A DNA stretch of 64,000 bases, from the NCBI GenBank assembly GCA_037974965.1, contig JBBPFI010000012.1, positions 496,001 through 560,000 of the forward strand, in the 5' to 3' direction. The stretch's first letter is position 1. Each line of letters starts with the position of its first letter. The DNA comes from Dacryopinax spathularia. Its lineage: Eukaryota; Basidiomycota; Dacrymycetes; Dacrymycetales; Dacrymycetaceae. Below, piece by piece: positions 51,601 to 62,569 of the stretch. Below the pieces are notes generated by a model, which saw nothing but the letters and a program-made list of their open reading frames with translations, did not search any database and was not told where the DNA came from. A program made the translations under genes and the position numbers.

Positions 51601-52885
51601 CGAGAACATCGCGATCTGGAACAATGCCGAGAGCACGGAAAACAACGACGATGGGGATGTCGTTCCGGATGTACGGCAACTGGGCGCGCATGAGAGAACC
51701 AGTCTGCAGGCAGTGTGTCAGCTGGGTCCGAATCATAAGATGCTTATCTACATACGCTTTTCTCGAGGTTTTTGTGCGTCATCTTGATCTGCAGCAAGCT
51801 GATCTGCTTGCCGCCCTTCTCGACTTGACTGCGGATCTCAGCAAGATGCGAGATAGGCGAAGGTTGTGCTTTGGCAAAGACGTAGACATGGTTGGCCGCC
51901 ATGCGCTCCTGCGCGATGAGGACCTTTTCGGAACCGTTGATGATGAAATAGCCGCCCTTGATAAGGTTTGAGTATCATGCTGTAAGACAGGCGCGAAGGT
52001 GCTCACCTGATCATATGGACATTCGTTCAGATCATAAAGATCATTGTCGCTCAACCCGTGGAGAATGCAGAAAGTCGACCGAAGCATGACGGGCACCTTT
52101 CAGGTGGATCAGCATGGGGTCTACCTGCCGAGGCGCGCGAAGGGGCTCACCTTGCCCACCCAAATCTTGTGGACCTCCTCATCGTTCGCCGGATTCTGCG
52201 ATTCCCACATCATCTCGCCGTTCACATCATCGGGATTCTCCCGCCCAATCAAGACACGCTTCTTCACATCGATGTAGAGAGGCGCGGAGTAGGTAAGGTT
52301 ACGGAGACGCGCTTCCTGCGGGAAGATGGGCAGATTCGAACCGTCGGGTTCCATGGTGCTTGGTCGCGAGAGATAAATCTGACCGAACGCAAGCTCATAT
52401 CGCTTCTGCAAGTGTTTTCCACCGTCATGAGCACCTAATACGTTTTAAAACGGAAAGCCACTAACCGTTTCCTCTTGTTCGCGGCCTGAGTGCTGGTTCG
52501 CCTGGTCAAGGATGAGCTCGCCAGCCTCATCGACGACTTCTTGCATCGAATTCTGCACGAATTCATCGAAAGAGTCCAATTGTTGCCGCACAAGGCCTTT
52601 CTCCTCAAAAAACGACGTGATGACCTGCCAGCAGTCCTCCTGACTGAGCGGTCCTTCCATCATCCCCTCCTCAAACCCCTCCTCAGCCTGCGTCGCCGCG
52701 CCATACCCGTCCATGCTCTCCATCCCCATCCCAACGTCTGCGTACGGCTTGTACTGCGAGCCGTCCGCATACTTGGCGTCTGATACCCCGCCATAGGGAT
52801 CATATCCCTGTGCATCGTAGTCTGCGGCACAACGATGAAAACAATGTTATTGATCAAAGAGCAGATGTGATGTACCTGTGCTCAT
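48616..52885 (-). CDS. RPB2: RNA polymerase II second-largest subunit Rpb2
   Basis: About eight exons encode roughly 1,230 residues, the normal Rpb2 length. Exon 1 is only MST plus one base, and intron 1 follows at once. Rpb2 forms half of the Pol II active centre with Rpb1. Signatures are [20 protein letters not shown] and [14 protein letters not shown] (fork/lobe), [38 protein letters not shown], and [14 protein letters not shown] with the conserved hybrid-binding Lys. The C-terminal anchor [12 protein letters not shown] follows, then the zinc ligands CDIC and CRAC. The last residues, [14 protein letters not shown], match Rpb2 rather than Rpa2 or Rpc2. It shares a 367-bp divergent promoter with CWC25. 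Confidence 0.97.
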
Positions 52886-53252
52886 CCTGGTGCCCTACAA
52901 ACGTCCTCCGTTCGTTCGCTTTGCAGACTGAGCTGAAGAGGCGGCGCGAATTGGGAGGTGTGTAGGACAAACGGCGGCGTCGACGAGTGCACTGACGTGG
53001 TCGTCAGTCGCAAAGCAGGCCGATGGCGACGACCCAAACCGCGACCCAAACTTGAGCTCGCTAAGCCACGGCTAAAGGAGGCAAACGGAAACAAATGGAG
53101 ACAAACTTACCCCTGGAGTCATCGAAGCGTACCCCACCAACCTCGCGTCAGCTGTGCACCCTATCTCCAACAGCTGGTCTTCTTCACCTCTTCTTCCAAC
53201 CACCACTTCTCTCCTTGCCAAGCGGCTTTATCCCAATCGATAATCAGCAATC
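52886..53252. promoter_or_regulatory. Divergent promoter, RPB2 / CWC25
   Basis: The 367-bp region separates the two starts. A pyrimidine-rich patch (about 53170-53235) precedes CWC25. No TATA box is obvious. Confidence 0.5.
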
Positions 53253-54613
53253 ATGGGCGGTGGCGATCTTAATATGAAGAAGTCGTGGCACCCTCTCCTG
53301 ATGAAGAATCAGGAGAGGGTGTGGCTGGAGGAGAAGAAGGCGCTGGCTGAGAAGAAGAAGTTGGATCAGCTGCGGAAGGAGCTCGAGGAGGAGCGACAGC
53401 TCCAGGAGCTTCAGCGTCTACAGGAGGAGCAGACGGGGAAGAAGAGGACGGAGAAGCTCGAGTGGATGTACGCGACACCTTCCACTGGCACTGGTGCCAA
53501 CGCAAACGACCTCGAGGACTACTTGCTGGGCAAGAAGCGGGTCGACAAGATGCTCATCGGGAATGAGAATGAGAAGGTGAGTCTTCCACTCACGTCAACG
53601 CTATGATATCCGCTAACACGCTACGTTAGGTCGGTGCTGCGCACAAGAACTTCATCGCTACTCAGAATGCCAACAACGTTCGAGACGTTGCGGCCAAGAT
53701 CCGCGAAGATCCCCTCCTTGCCATCAAACGGCAGGAGCAGGCTGCATATGAAGCGCTGATGAGCAATCCGCTTCGTCTGAAGCAGCTGAAGGAGAAGGCC
53801 GGGATCAAGGATGACAAGAAGAAATCCAAAGAGGAGAAGCGAAGGCGAAAGGAGGAGAGACGAGCGGAGAAGGAAAGGAGGCGAGGGCGGGATGAGCGGA
53901 GGAGTGACGAAACCGATGAAGAGGATTACGACTCCCGAAGGCGATCCCATCGTGAAAGCCGTGGACGAGACTATGACCGGTATGATGATCGTGACCGCGA
54001 CCATGCTCGTGGACGACGGAGCAGTCGCTCATTGTCACCGGACAACCGCCGACGCTCTCTCTCTCCTCGGCGTGGACACGATGACGGATATGGTCGCTCT
54101 GATCGCTCACCCCCTCCTCCGCGTCGCCGATACTCGGACGAAACTCCACCTCGTCGCCGTGACTTGGATAGATCACCACCACCTCGTCGTCGCAATTCGG
54201 AGGATTCCCCAGAACGTCGGGAGAGGGCCCGCTCGCCCTATTCTCGTCGATCACCTCCGCCTCGCCGTGACCGATCACCACCACCGCGTCGTCCTACACC
54301 GCCTCAGCGGCGCGCGTCGCCTCCACCACGACCGTCTGGTCCTAGTGCAGCCGACCTGGAAGCTGAACGTGCAGCGCGTCTGGCCGCAATGTCGAGCACT
54401 GCAACCAAACTGGAAGAAGAGCGCAAAATCCGCTTGGCGAAGCTTCTCGAACAGGAGAAGGCAGAAGCGGCTGCTGAGGAGGCACGCCGCAAGGGCAACA
54501 AAGCCAGTTTCTTGGAGCGGGAGGAGCTGAGGCTTGTTGGTGGCGGGATGAGCTTGGAGGAGAGGATGAGACGCAGTGGGCGCCAGGGCTTGCAGAGGAT
54601 CGAAGCGGATTGA
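53253..54613 (+). CDS. CWC25: Pre-mRNA splicing factor Cwc25
   Basis: Two exons, 53253-53576 and 53630-54613, encode 435 residues. Cwc25 stabilises the spliceosome during the first catalytic step after Prp2. The N-terminal block [20 protein letters not shown] and the following [14 protein letters not shown]-type helix (here [19 protein letters not shown]) are diagnostic. EWMYATPS and [14 protein letters not shown] complete the conserved core. The second exon encodes [19 protein letters not shown], then a long Arg/Ser/Asp-rich tail with many RRRS, RSPPP and DRDRD-type repeats, typical of RS-like splicing proteins. The C-terminus returns to a charged helix with [12 protein letters not shown]. 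Yeast Cwc25 is much shorter (about 179), so the RS-like tail is an extension shared with filamentous fungi and animals. Confidence 0.94.
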
Positions 54614-54902
54614 GCACGTCGCGCTAATTGGTCATCGCCCTCCGTGCTATGTTTACTTCATACCCATGTACTCGTAGTCAGATACAGCCATCAGCGTGTA
54701 TTGTTGTAATGCACATATGTCACATGTAGAAAAGTAGATTGGTGCGCGGTCCTTGCCAAGGGGGGTTTGCAGGCGATAGTTATCAGACCCCTACGAACGC
54801 TCGCTTTTTTTGGCCCACGCCACTACTCGCCTCCGTCTAAACCGCAATTGAAGGTCACTTACTACACCATATCATCGACCTCCTTAGCGTATACAGCGGC
54901 CG

Positions 54903-55785
54903 ATGTCTTCTCCCGACGGGATACTAGGCAAGCGCAAACCGCAGGAGCAAGCATCACAAACACCAGACTTGCTAGAGGTGGAAGATGATGAGGCGAGGGT
55001 CGTACGATTGGGTGCGCCCGCGCCTGCCTAACGAACTTTGCCATCAGCTAACCACCCTCTGCGGGCGTCTCACAGGCAAGCTACTAGAGCAGAAAGCATC
55101 AGAGGACACACAACGGTCGCCGACGGGGAAGAGAATACGGGGTGGCCCAGTGAACGGAGAAGAAGAGCTGCCCCTCCGGTTGGGGCGGCTGAACGAGCCG
55201 TTACCCACGCCCGAGTCCACATCAAATTGTTCGTGCCTGTCAGCTTACACCGGCCAGCCCATTCGGCTTACATGAACTCCAGTGCTCGCTCGGCTTGATG
55301 CGTTCCTCCCCGCGCTCAAGGCATCGACCGAGGCGCTCCTTGATCAAGCGGCGCGGGACCCGGCAAGCGTTGACATTGAGCATCTCACGCCGGTGGAGGA
55401 GGGCATGGAGCCGGAGCACATTGAAATGGTATCTGTCTTCTCTCATCAAAAGATGCACAATCTGATAAGATGATTGCAGAACTTGGGACTCGGGGTTTTC
55501 ACATTGAAGAAGACGGAACCGGGGAACAACGACGCATCGGCAGAGGAGGATTCAGACCGGGAAACGAGTGATGATGAAGATACGAGCCATGCGCAGACCG
55601 ACACGACCTCCGGGAGTGGTGATGAGGCAACGGTGTCATCTGAAGAAGACGATACGGAGAGTACAGATGGTTCCTCAGAAGACTCGTCTTCCGAAGCTGA
55701 TCGAGGCGACGACCCTTTTCACGACAGGAGAAACTCGGCTGGTGGTGTGGCGGCACCGCAGCATCAACGGCCGCCGGGCATATGA
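54903..55785 (+). CDS. NOPCHAP1: NOPCHAP1-like snoRNP assembly protein (DUF4598 family)
   Basis: Four exons, 54903-55011, 55076-55228, 55283-55428 and 55480-55785, encode 237 residues in consistent phase. The diagnostic core runs across exons 2-4: SNLLARLDAFLPALKAS, then DIEHLTP, then EHIEMNLGLGVFTLK. This matches the DUF4598/NOPCHAP1 pattern of human C12orf45, which helps assemble box C/D snoRNPs with the R2TP chaperone. The N-terminus is Gln/Glu-rich; the C-terminal 90 residues are acidic and Ser-rich (DETSDDEDT-like). The donor of intron 2 (GTTCGT) is weak but required by the frame. No membrane segment is present. The assignment rests on this core motif alone. Confidence 0.7.
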
Positions 55786-55897
55786 TGCGGTATGCCCGCT
55801 GGAGATTGCAATGGATATCATTATAATTGTACAAAATCATTTGAGTTCCCCGATACAGCTACATCCTTTCCTCCCATGAATTCCGAGACGGTCCATC

Positions 55898-57707
55898 CTA
55901 TACCGTGTGAGCCGGCTCAATGTTCTTGATCCACGCACCAATGGCGCCCCTGCATCAAAGATTACCGTCAGCCGTTGCCGAATGTCACGATGCCCGGCGT
56001 CATATCGAGGCACGGCGATACGTACAAGAACCCTTCGTGCCGCAAGAAAAGGGCACGTTTCTTCCCCTTACTCCAAAAGCGGATAGCGTATGACAAGGTG
56101 GCAATGGTTGCGGCATGCCCTGCGGATAAGATAGGTAAGCCGGAGAATCCGAGGCAGAGTACGGGAAGCACACCTCGAATAAAGCAACCGCCGAAGTATA
56201 TTCGATCAAGGTTGTACTTCTCTGCATTCATGTACCTGGTGCCGCATCAGAATTCATGTCACAACCATATAAGCGACCCGGGTCCATGGCTCCGAGCGCA
56301 CGCTTACGCAATCTGGCCAATGTTGTTCGATATGGCATACAGCAGACTTCGCGCAATGTCCTCCGGGCGGAAAGGCTTCTTCTTCTTGCCCTTCTGGAAA
56401 ACCTTGCCGAAAGAGCTCGCGATTGTCGTTGACTTCAAGCCGAGCTTTCCGTAGTCTTGGCCATAGATATCGCCGACGAGCATGTCGACTGCCGAGTTGT
56501 CGCCTTTCTCGGAGAGCGCAAGCATCTCTGTGCCGAAACTATGAATACGGTCGGCCTCCAGCTCTCGGAGGAAATAACTCACCATCAAACGTAGTAGCCG
56601 GTGTTAGCAAGCTGAGCAGGCCCCAGAGCGTGCCGCCTCCCAAACTTGTACCGCTCACACGCTCGTACGTCCCATCGGCTTCGACCTTGACAATCGAAAC
56701 ACCCGACCCGATATTGACGAGCAAACACGGCAACTGTGGCGTCGGGTGCTCATCGAACGAGACTTGGAACTGTGGCGGGTTTGGACTCGGTCGCTCCAGC
56801 TCTATCGTCTGTCGTGTCACGCTTTGCACCAGTTCATCCGAATACCAGAACGTTTCGTTCGGAATAAGAGTGATGAATCGCAGGCCCTTGATCAAACATT
56901 CCATCTCGTCCTCCCGATGCACCTCGACCTCTAATCGCTGAGTAAACAGGTCATAGAACTTGTGCGCCCCTCCCCCGGTCGCCATAATCTTGACGCTCTT
57001 CCGCATCTCCTCAATGCTGACCCCGTTCGCCTCGGCACTCTGGGCGATCAGAGTCCGGAGATACTCGACGCACTCTTCAATATCTTCCGTCTGAAATCGT
57101 TCGAAGTTCAGGGAGCCTCCGGGCAGGTTTTTCATGGCTGCTCGCCGGACGAGTTCGTCCGCAAAGTCTCGATGACCGAAGTTGGGGATCGGAGGAGAAT
57201 CGAGGGAGGATGGTGTGAGTGCACCATTGATGCGGTGCTTGCTGGGGGTTGCATCCAGCTTGACAGCGCCGTTTTCATCCTGGTTGTGGTTTCCATTATG
57301 CCAGCCATTGGTCAGGCCGTTCGCTGCGGGCGGTGTGGATGGTGCATCAGACGAGCGGGTGAAATATACGACCTTCGCTAATGATCCTCCGATCTATGCA
57401 CGTATCAGAGCCATCACTAAGGTCGATATATGCGTACACTAACATCGACCGCAATATGCGATACGGGTTCTATGTGATTTGGTAGGTATATGCCTCTGCT
57501 GTCCCTCGTCTGCGTCGTTATGTCAACTGGATTCCACGGTCCGACTGCTTCACTACGCACCTCTGGCGAATCCTCGTGCAAGATGACAGCGCCCCGGGTA
57601 TCGACTTGAATTGCCTCTGGTATTGGGATGAGGCTGGGCATGCTGTCGTATCTTGCGCTGTTAGAGCGCTGCGTAGGTCGCACGCCGTCCGGGACCGACG
57701 CGGCCAT
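55898..57707 (-). CDS. Pantothenate kinase (eukaryotic type II)
   Basis: About six exons encode roughly 500 residues. The enzyme phosphorylates pantothenate, the committed and regulated step of CoA synthesis. The ATG at 57707 opens a leader of about 95 residues. The phosphate-binding strand IGGSLAKVVYF is split by an intron right after HIAVDV. Then follow KIMATGGGAHKFYDLF, CLLVNIGSGVSIVKV, ERVSGTSLGGGTLWGLLSLL, VGDIYGQDYGKLGL and ARSLLYAISNNIGQIA. The protein ends in GAIGAWIKNIEPAHTV, the normal C-terminal helix. A disordered Asn/Pro-rich insertion follows the first strand. It is convergent with the NOPCHAP1-like gene; their stops are 112 bp apart. Confidence 0.95.
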
Positions 57708-58050
57708 TCTTATAGCGATGAGGGTTGTTCGAGGAATAGTCAGGAGGACGATACTCCACGGCCCATTTGCTGGACGAGAAGGCCGGGGAGGTTATCTGAA
57801 GCGCCCGCTGTACGCCCGTGCGGATGACGGCTCTTTATTGTAAGCACCGCAACCGACCCGACTATGGAGAAGACTATGGGGTTGGCACGCGCCACTTTCT
57901 ATTCAGGGTGTAAAACCGCCGCCTCATGTCCCTCGTCGTTACCCCAGAAACGTCAACCGGGCAAATCCGGGTGCCAAAGTTGGCCAAGACAGAGGTATTT
58001 AGAGTTGAAGGAACGTATATTATCAGAAATGTATGTGGGGTATACAACAG
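57708..58050. other. Intergenic pantothenate kinase / SEC21
   Basis: The 343-bp gap between two minus-strand genes contains short open frames without motifs. Nothing else was recognised. Confidence 0.5.
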
Positions 58051-61000
58051 CTAATCTCCGATCGCGGAGATGACGAGCTGACATGCAGCCTCCTTTTCAG
58101 CGCGGACAGAGAGCTCCAGCGTGACACCCTGTCCAGCAGAAAAGGTCATGCGTGAACGCGCCAGAACCTTTCCACCGCCGCCTGTGACAAGGCCAGAAAG
58201 GTTGAGCGTGTGCACGGAGTTGGATGTAGGTGTCTCCGTTCCGCCTAGCGGCTCCATGTTGAGCACCTCGATGAGGGAGTCGCATGCAGCTGTGATGGTA
58301 GGTTAGCGAAGTTCTTGGATGTACAACTAAGAGGCTCACCCTTCAAGCTGTCAAGGGCAGATAATGCGAAGGTCTCTGTTGCTGTCGCACCGTGACCTAA
58401 CCGCTCCCATTCTTGCGAGAAGTTCACGTAGTTAGGGACGATGTAGTCCGCGGCACCCAGCTCAACCTCCTCAACCTGATACTCGTCGGGGTAACCTTCC
58501 TCCTCGGGCTCACCAGTGGCCGGGTCGACTTCCTTGCTGATGTATTTCAAGGAGGTCTGGAACGACCCCAGCGCGTACTCCTCGGGAGAGTCGCGTGCGA
58601 ACGATACGTAGACGATACCTGGTGATGTGGCGGTCGTGAGGAGAGGAATGGGGATGATGAAGTTCTCGGTGAGGCCCTCCGAGTTGGGCACCATGAGCAC
58701 AGACACCTGCTCCAGGATGTTCTCTGGTAACGTGTTGGACACATTGAACTGCATTGATGCCTGATTAGCACTGTCTAGGACTCGCAGCGGCGATCACGTA
58801 CCTGGAAGACCACGTGTTCCTTAAAGATATGCTTGACCACGCTGACGATGTACTCCGTCTCGCTCTCCGTGAGAGGCTGGGGCTTGGAGCTGCTGTTGAC
58901 CACCGCGCCATAGTCTGCAAACTCCGGCACAGCAGCCAGCTGCTCGGCATACGCAGACTTGGTTTGCGCAGCGGTAGGTGCGACCGGTGCGGGACCAGCA
59001 GCGGCCTTTGTGGTGGGTACGGCGATCGTATCCAGAGAGCTTGGCCGAGCAGTCTCCTGGAATGCCTGCTCGCGGCTGACCGTGGGAATCGAAGAAACGT
59101 CGAATGGCTCCTCAGCAGCCTCCGGGTCGTTCACATATGCTACGAGCTGGCTCTCGAGAGCACCCAGGGAGAAGACGGAGTCTGCTCATGCTTCAATTGA
59201 TTGTATGCGATCCCAGAGCAGCTAAACTCACCATCCTTGATGTACTTCTCTGCCAACGGCTCATCATCAAGCGTGTGGAGGTACAAAGTCGCGCGGTCGC
59301 GGACTTCATCATCCACATCATCCAGACACCTCCGCAACAACACCCCGATGCTCTTCTTCACGGCTGAATCGTTGACAATGGCACCAAATTTGGCCAAGCT
59401 CGAGACGGCTGCGGCACGGACGATAGCATTCTCCAGCACAACTCGGTTGTATATATACCGGATGTACTTGGTCGGTTGTGGCGTTTTCGGGCCTTCGATA
59501 CCCAGCAAATGGAGGATGCGAACGGAGAGCTTGGTGAACTCGCAATCTTCGATGAATTCGCAGAGATGAGCAAGAGCCGCCTCCTTGCAGTCCTGGATGA
59601 ACTTGATCATGTCGAAGATAGCCTCCACCACTGCCCGCTTGAAGTCGTATCCGCCCTCATCCCTCAGCACGCCAGACAGGAACGTAAGCATGGTTGCTTG
59701 TTTGGCGGGGAACTTCAAGCAGAGCGAGCGGATAGCATCAACGACGATGACCTTGAACTCGTCGCTGATCTCGGTCATGAAGCCGGAGATCTGCTTCATC
59801 AACCGGTCAACGGATGCTTCATTGCCGGTCTTCAGTAATGTGGTGATAGCGTAAGTGGCAATGCTGCGGTTTGAGTCGGTGATGAGGTTCTCCATGTCAA
59901 CGTTGCATGATGCGACGCTAGCGGGGTGCGTCAGCGCAAGCGCGCTGAGTGTTCGGATTGCAGCGAATTTCAATGTGGGTTTCGAAGACGACAAGAAGAC
60001 TTGGAGAACTGTACACGGGTGTCAGTAGTCGCTAGCAGGATGATCCTGCAGACGCACCGGTGACAGGCCGGGTGAGCTGTTGTGGTGTAACGTTCCGCAT
60101 CTCGCACAGTGCACGGGCGGCCTCATAGTTGACCATATCGCTCTTATGCCGCAGGAGACCCTCCAGCATCTCGACCATTTGCCGATGCATGCTGCAATGG
60201 ATGTCAAATGGTTACTGGGTCAGCACAGATGCACACTCACTTCGGATCCTCCTCCATGATCTTCGCAGCATACCGGATGAGCATGCAGACAGCGAGTGGG
60301 CTCTTCAATGTGCCGGATGAACCGGGTTTGCCACCCAACTGCTGCACCATCCTGGTAATGGCCATACGATCCTGCTGCCGGATGTAGTACAGCAGTCCCA
60401 GAGCATGATACTGTGTGATGTAGCTGGTCGACGGTGGCGGCTGGAACTTGTCTTGTTGTTGCTGTTGCCCGTAGCCCAAGAAGCTGCTCCCACTGCTGCC
60501 CGACATACCGAAGAACGACCCCGAGCTCTTGGCGTTGATAGCTTCCTGAGCTTCGTTCACCCATCGCTTGATGACGTCTTTTGCAGCGGGATAGAGATGG
60601 TATGATGAGACGAGGGCGGCAGAGGAGATGGAAGCGTTCCGATCGACAATTGCAGTCTTGAAGAAGCGTTCAAGACCTTGCATCATGGAAGCCTGCGAGG
60701 GGCATCAGTCCACCTTTTCGCATGTACGCTGAGAGGTCACGAACATCGGTAATTCTGCACAGCGCGCGGATGGCATTCGGACGGTAAATGACCTCAGAGT
60801 TCGGTTGCATGTCCTTCATGATGCTGCTCGTGACCATGATGACATCCTCGGCGACATTCGACAATTCCTTGATCGCAAGGTATAGCATCTGTCGGAGTGC
60901 GGGCTAACAAAAGCGTCAGATATATGCGCGTGAATTCCAGCCGAATCCGACTAACATCCTTGTGCTGGAACAGCTTGGTCGTGCTGAAGAACAGCGTGGT

Positions 61001-61180
61001 CGCCTCCTGCGTTCCTAGCGTCTCCCCCAGGTATAGCAAGTACACGATTCTGGTGAGCAGGGCGCGGCATTTTCGAGGGCTGATCGGCGACTCGTTGAAG
61101 ACGCGTGCTTCTTGCAACACGGTAGTTTTGTTGTTATAGTAGGCGCCCAGGCCCGTCTCCTCGTCCCTTTTGAAGCTCAT
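58051..61180 (-). CDS. SEC21: Coatomer gamma subunit Sec21 (COPI)
   Basis: About eight exons encode roughly 920 residues. Gamma-COP is part of the COPI coat of Golgi-to-ER vesicles. It starts [12 protein letters not shown] and continues with [30 protein letters not shown], quoted here in parts: SPISPRKC and [10 protein letters not shown]. The adaptin-like HEAT trunk includes [52 protein letters not shown] and [11 protein letters not shown] Pro/Ala/Thr linker follows ([15 protein letters not shown]). The C-terminal appendage (ear) contains [27 protein letters not shown] and the end [10 protein letters not shown]. The ATG at 61180 is the first in frame. No unusual truncation is visible. Confidence 0.95.
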
Positions 61181-61660
61181 GACGGGCCGTTTGGGAGACA
61201 GACAAGGAGTGGGAGGGAGGCGAGCTGATGAACACTAGACGTATGCCGCGTTCTGAGCAGGGAGGAGGCACAGTCGTTGTCGTGGCTCGCGCTTCGGAGG
61301 CAAATAGACGTAAGGACACCAGGCTGCCCTTACTTTCTCAGGCGGAAGTGGTGCGATGATCTTCTCTGCTTCCCGCGAAACTAGTGCATACCCTAATGTG
61401 TTAATCGCCTGGACCGCAGCACTATCACTGGATGGCTGGACCTAACAATCTGCCTTTCGGATCTTTACCGTCGTTGATGACCCGCGATCCTTGTCATCGC
61501 CGTGTGACGAAGGGTGCGGTCGAAGCGCGTTCCGAATGCTGTCCGACGCCTGTCCGAATGTTACGGCGGATAGCTTCCCACTCTTGACGACTTGGCATGC
61601 TATATTCTTTGGTACCGGAATCCGAATTGATCTGCTCAAACGAACCCACAGCAATTTTAT
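61181..61660. other. Upstream region of SEC21, left flank of the transposon
   Basis: About 0.5 kb. It carries the SEC21 promoter. Nothing else was recognised. Confidence 0.45.
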
Positions 61661-61670
61661 GTCTGGCGTT

Positions 61671-61793
61671 GAAGTTTTTGCTCGGATGCCCTTGCTCCCG
61701 AGTTTTATTGCTCGGATACCCTTACTTCCGTCTAATTTGCTCGGATGCCCTTATCCCGCGCGTCGCGTCAACAATATGGTGATCAATTAATAG
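61671..61793 (+). repeat. Left terminal inverted repeat of the MITE
   Basis: A 123-bp arm. It contains three direct copies of TGCTCGGATRCCCTT at 61679-61693, 61709-61723 and 61738-61752, spaced by 30 and 29 bp. Confidence 0.88.
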
Positions 61794-62124
61794 ACAATAA
61801 GTTGAGGGAAATGTTAAAGTAACAGTTATCAGGAATGTCCCGCTTCCCAGACTTCTTTTACCAAAGCTTGGAAGCTCTCCTGTTAATTGGTCTTGCTCAA
61901 GGTGCTGTCAGCATTAAAACCAGCTCATTCAAGGTAAGTAACTGAAGGGCACCTATTAAATGAATAAGACTTTACATTCAAATCTTTAAGGTGTCCAGGT
62001 GTGTTGAAATTCATAAATGAGAATGCGAAACAAGCTTTCATTAGAAATGAAGCTATCTGTTTATACCTCTCAGTACTTTATCACCATGGCTTGACATTAT
62101 CCAATTTCATTGTGCATCAATACT

Positions 62125-62247
62125 CTATTAATTGACTACCATTTTGTCGACGCGACGCGCGACACAAGGGCATTCCAGCAAATTAGACGGAAGTAAGGGT
62201 ATCCGAGCAATAACGCTCGGGATGAAGGGCATCCGAGCAAAAACTTC
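62125..62247 (-). repeat. Right terminal inverted repeat of the MITE
   Basis: The inverted copy of the left arm. The three motif copies appear at 62225-62239, 62195-62209 and, more degenerate, 62166-62180. Confidence 0.88.
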
Positions 62248-62257
62248 GTCTGGCGTT

Positions 62258-62569
62258 CCTTGGCTCATCCTTTCCTCCCATAGAGTCATTCCTGTGCTGG
62301 AACATTCCGCGTTTCAGGTCGCACGCCTTCGAACACGCGAGCGATGCTATGTTGAAACGGAGTTCTACCATACTTGCTTCAGCGCAGACTCCTGTAACAT
62401 CCTGGCTCCACTCTGCGAGAAGATACAAAGCCTGGGCGGCGGTCCTTTTAGGGCTCGTTCTCCCTTCTTCTCTTCTCAAGCAGAGCTGGTCTCTATCCCC
62501 ATTGTATCGATACCCCTCCTACCCGGCCTGGTGCCTTACTATCCTTAACTCATTATTATTCTCGATAAC
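62258..62569. promoter_or_regulatory. Upstream region of the tetraspan membrane protein gene
   Basis: The 312-bp stretch between the transposon and the next start ends with a pyrimidine-rich patch (about 62440-62520), as expected for a fungal core promoter. Confidence 0.4.

Larger units (their letters stand above)
61661..62257. mobile_element. Non-autonomous Mutator-like MITE with 10-bp target site duplication
   Basis: The element spans 61671-62247 (577 bp). The same 10 bp, GTCTGGCGTT, flanks it at 61661-61670 and 62248-62257. Its ends begin GAAGTTTTTGCTCGGATG and are inverted copies of about 123 bp (61671-61793 and 62125-62247), with 13 mismatches by my alignment, about 89% identity. Long inverted repeats with a 9-11-bp duplication are typical of Mutator-like (MULE) transposons. 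The inside (about 61794-62124) is AT-rich and has no open frame of note, so it must be moved by a transposase encoded elsewhere. The perfect duplication points to a fairly recent insertion; the arm divergence may predate it. It sits in the intergenic space between SEC21 and a plus-strand gene. Confidence 0.88.
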
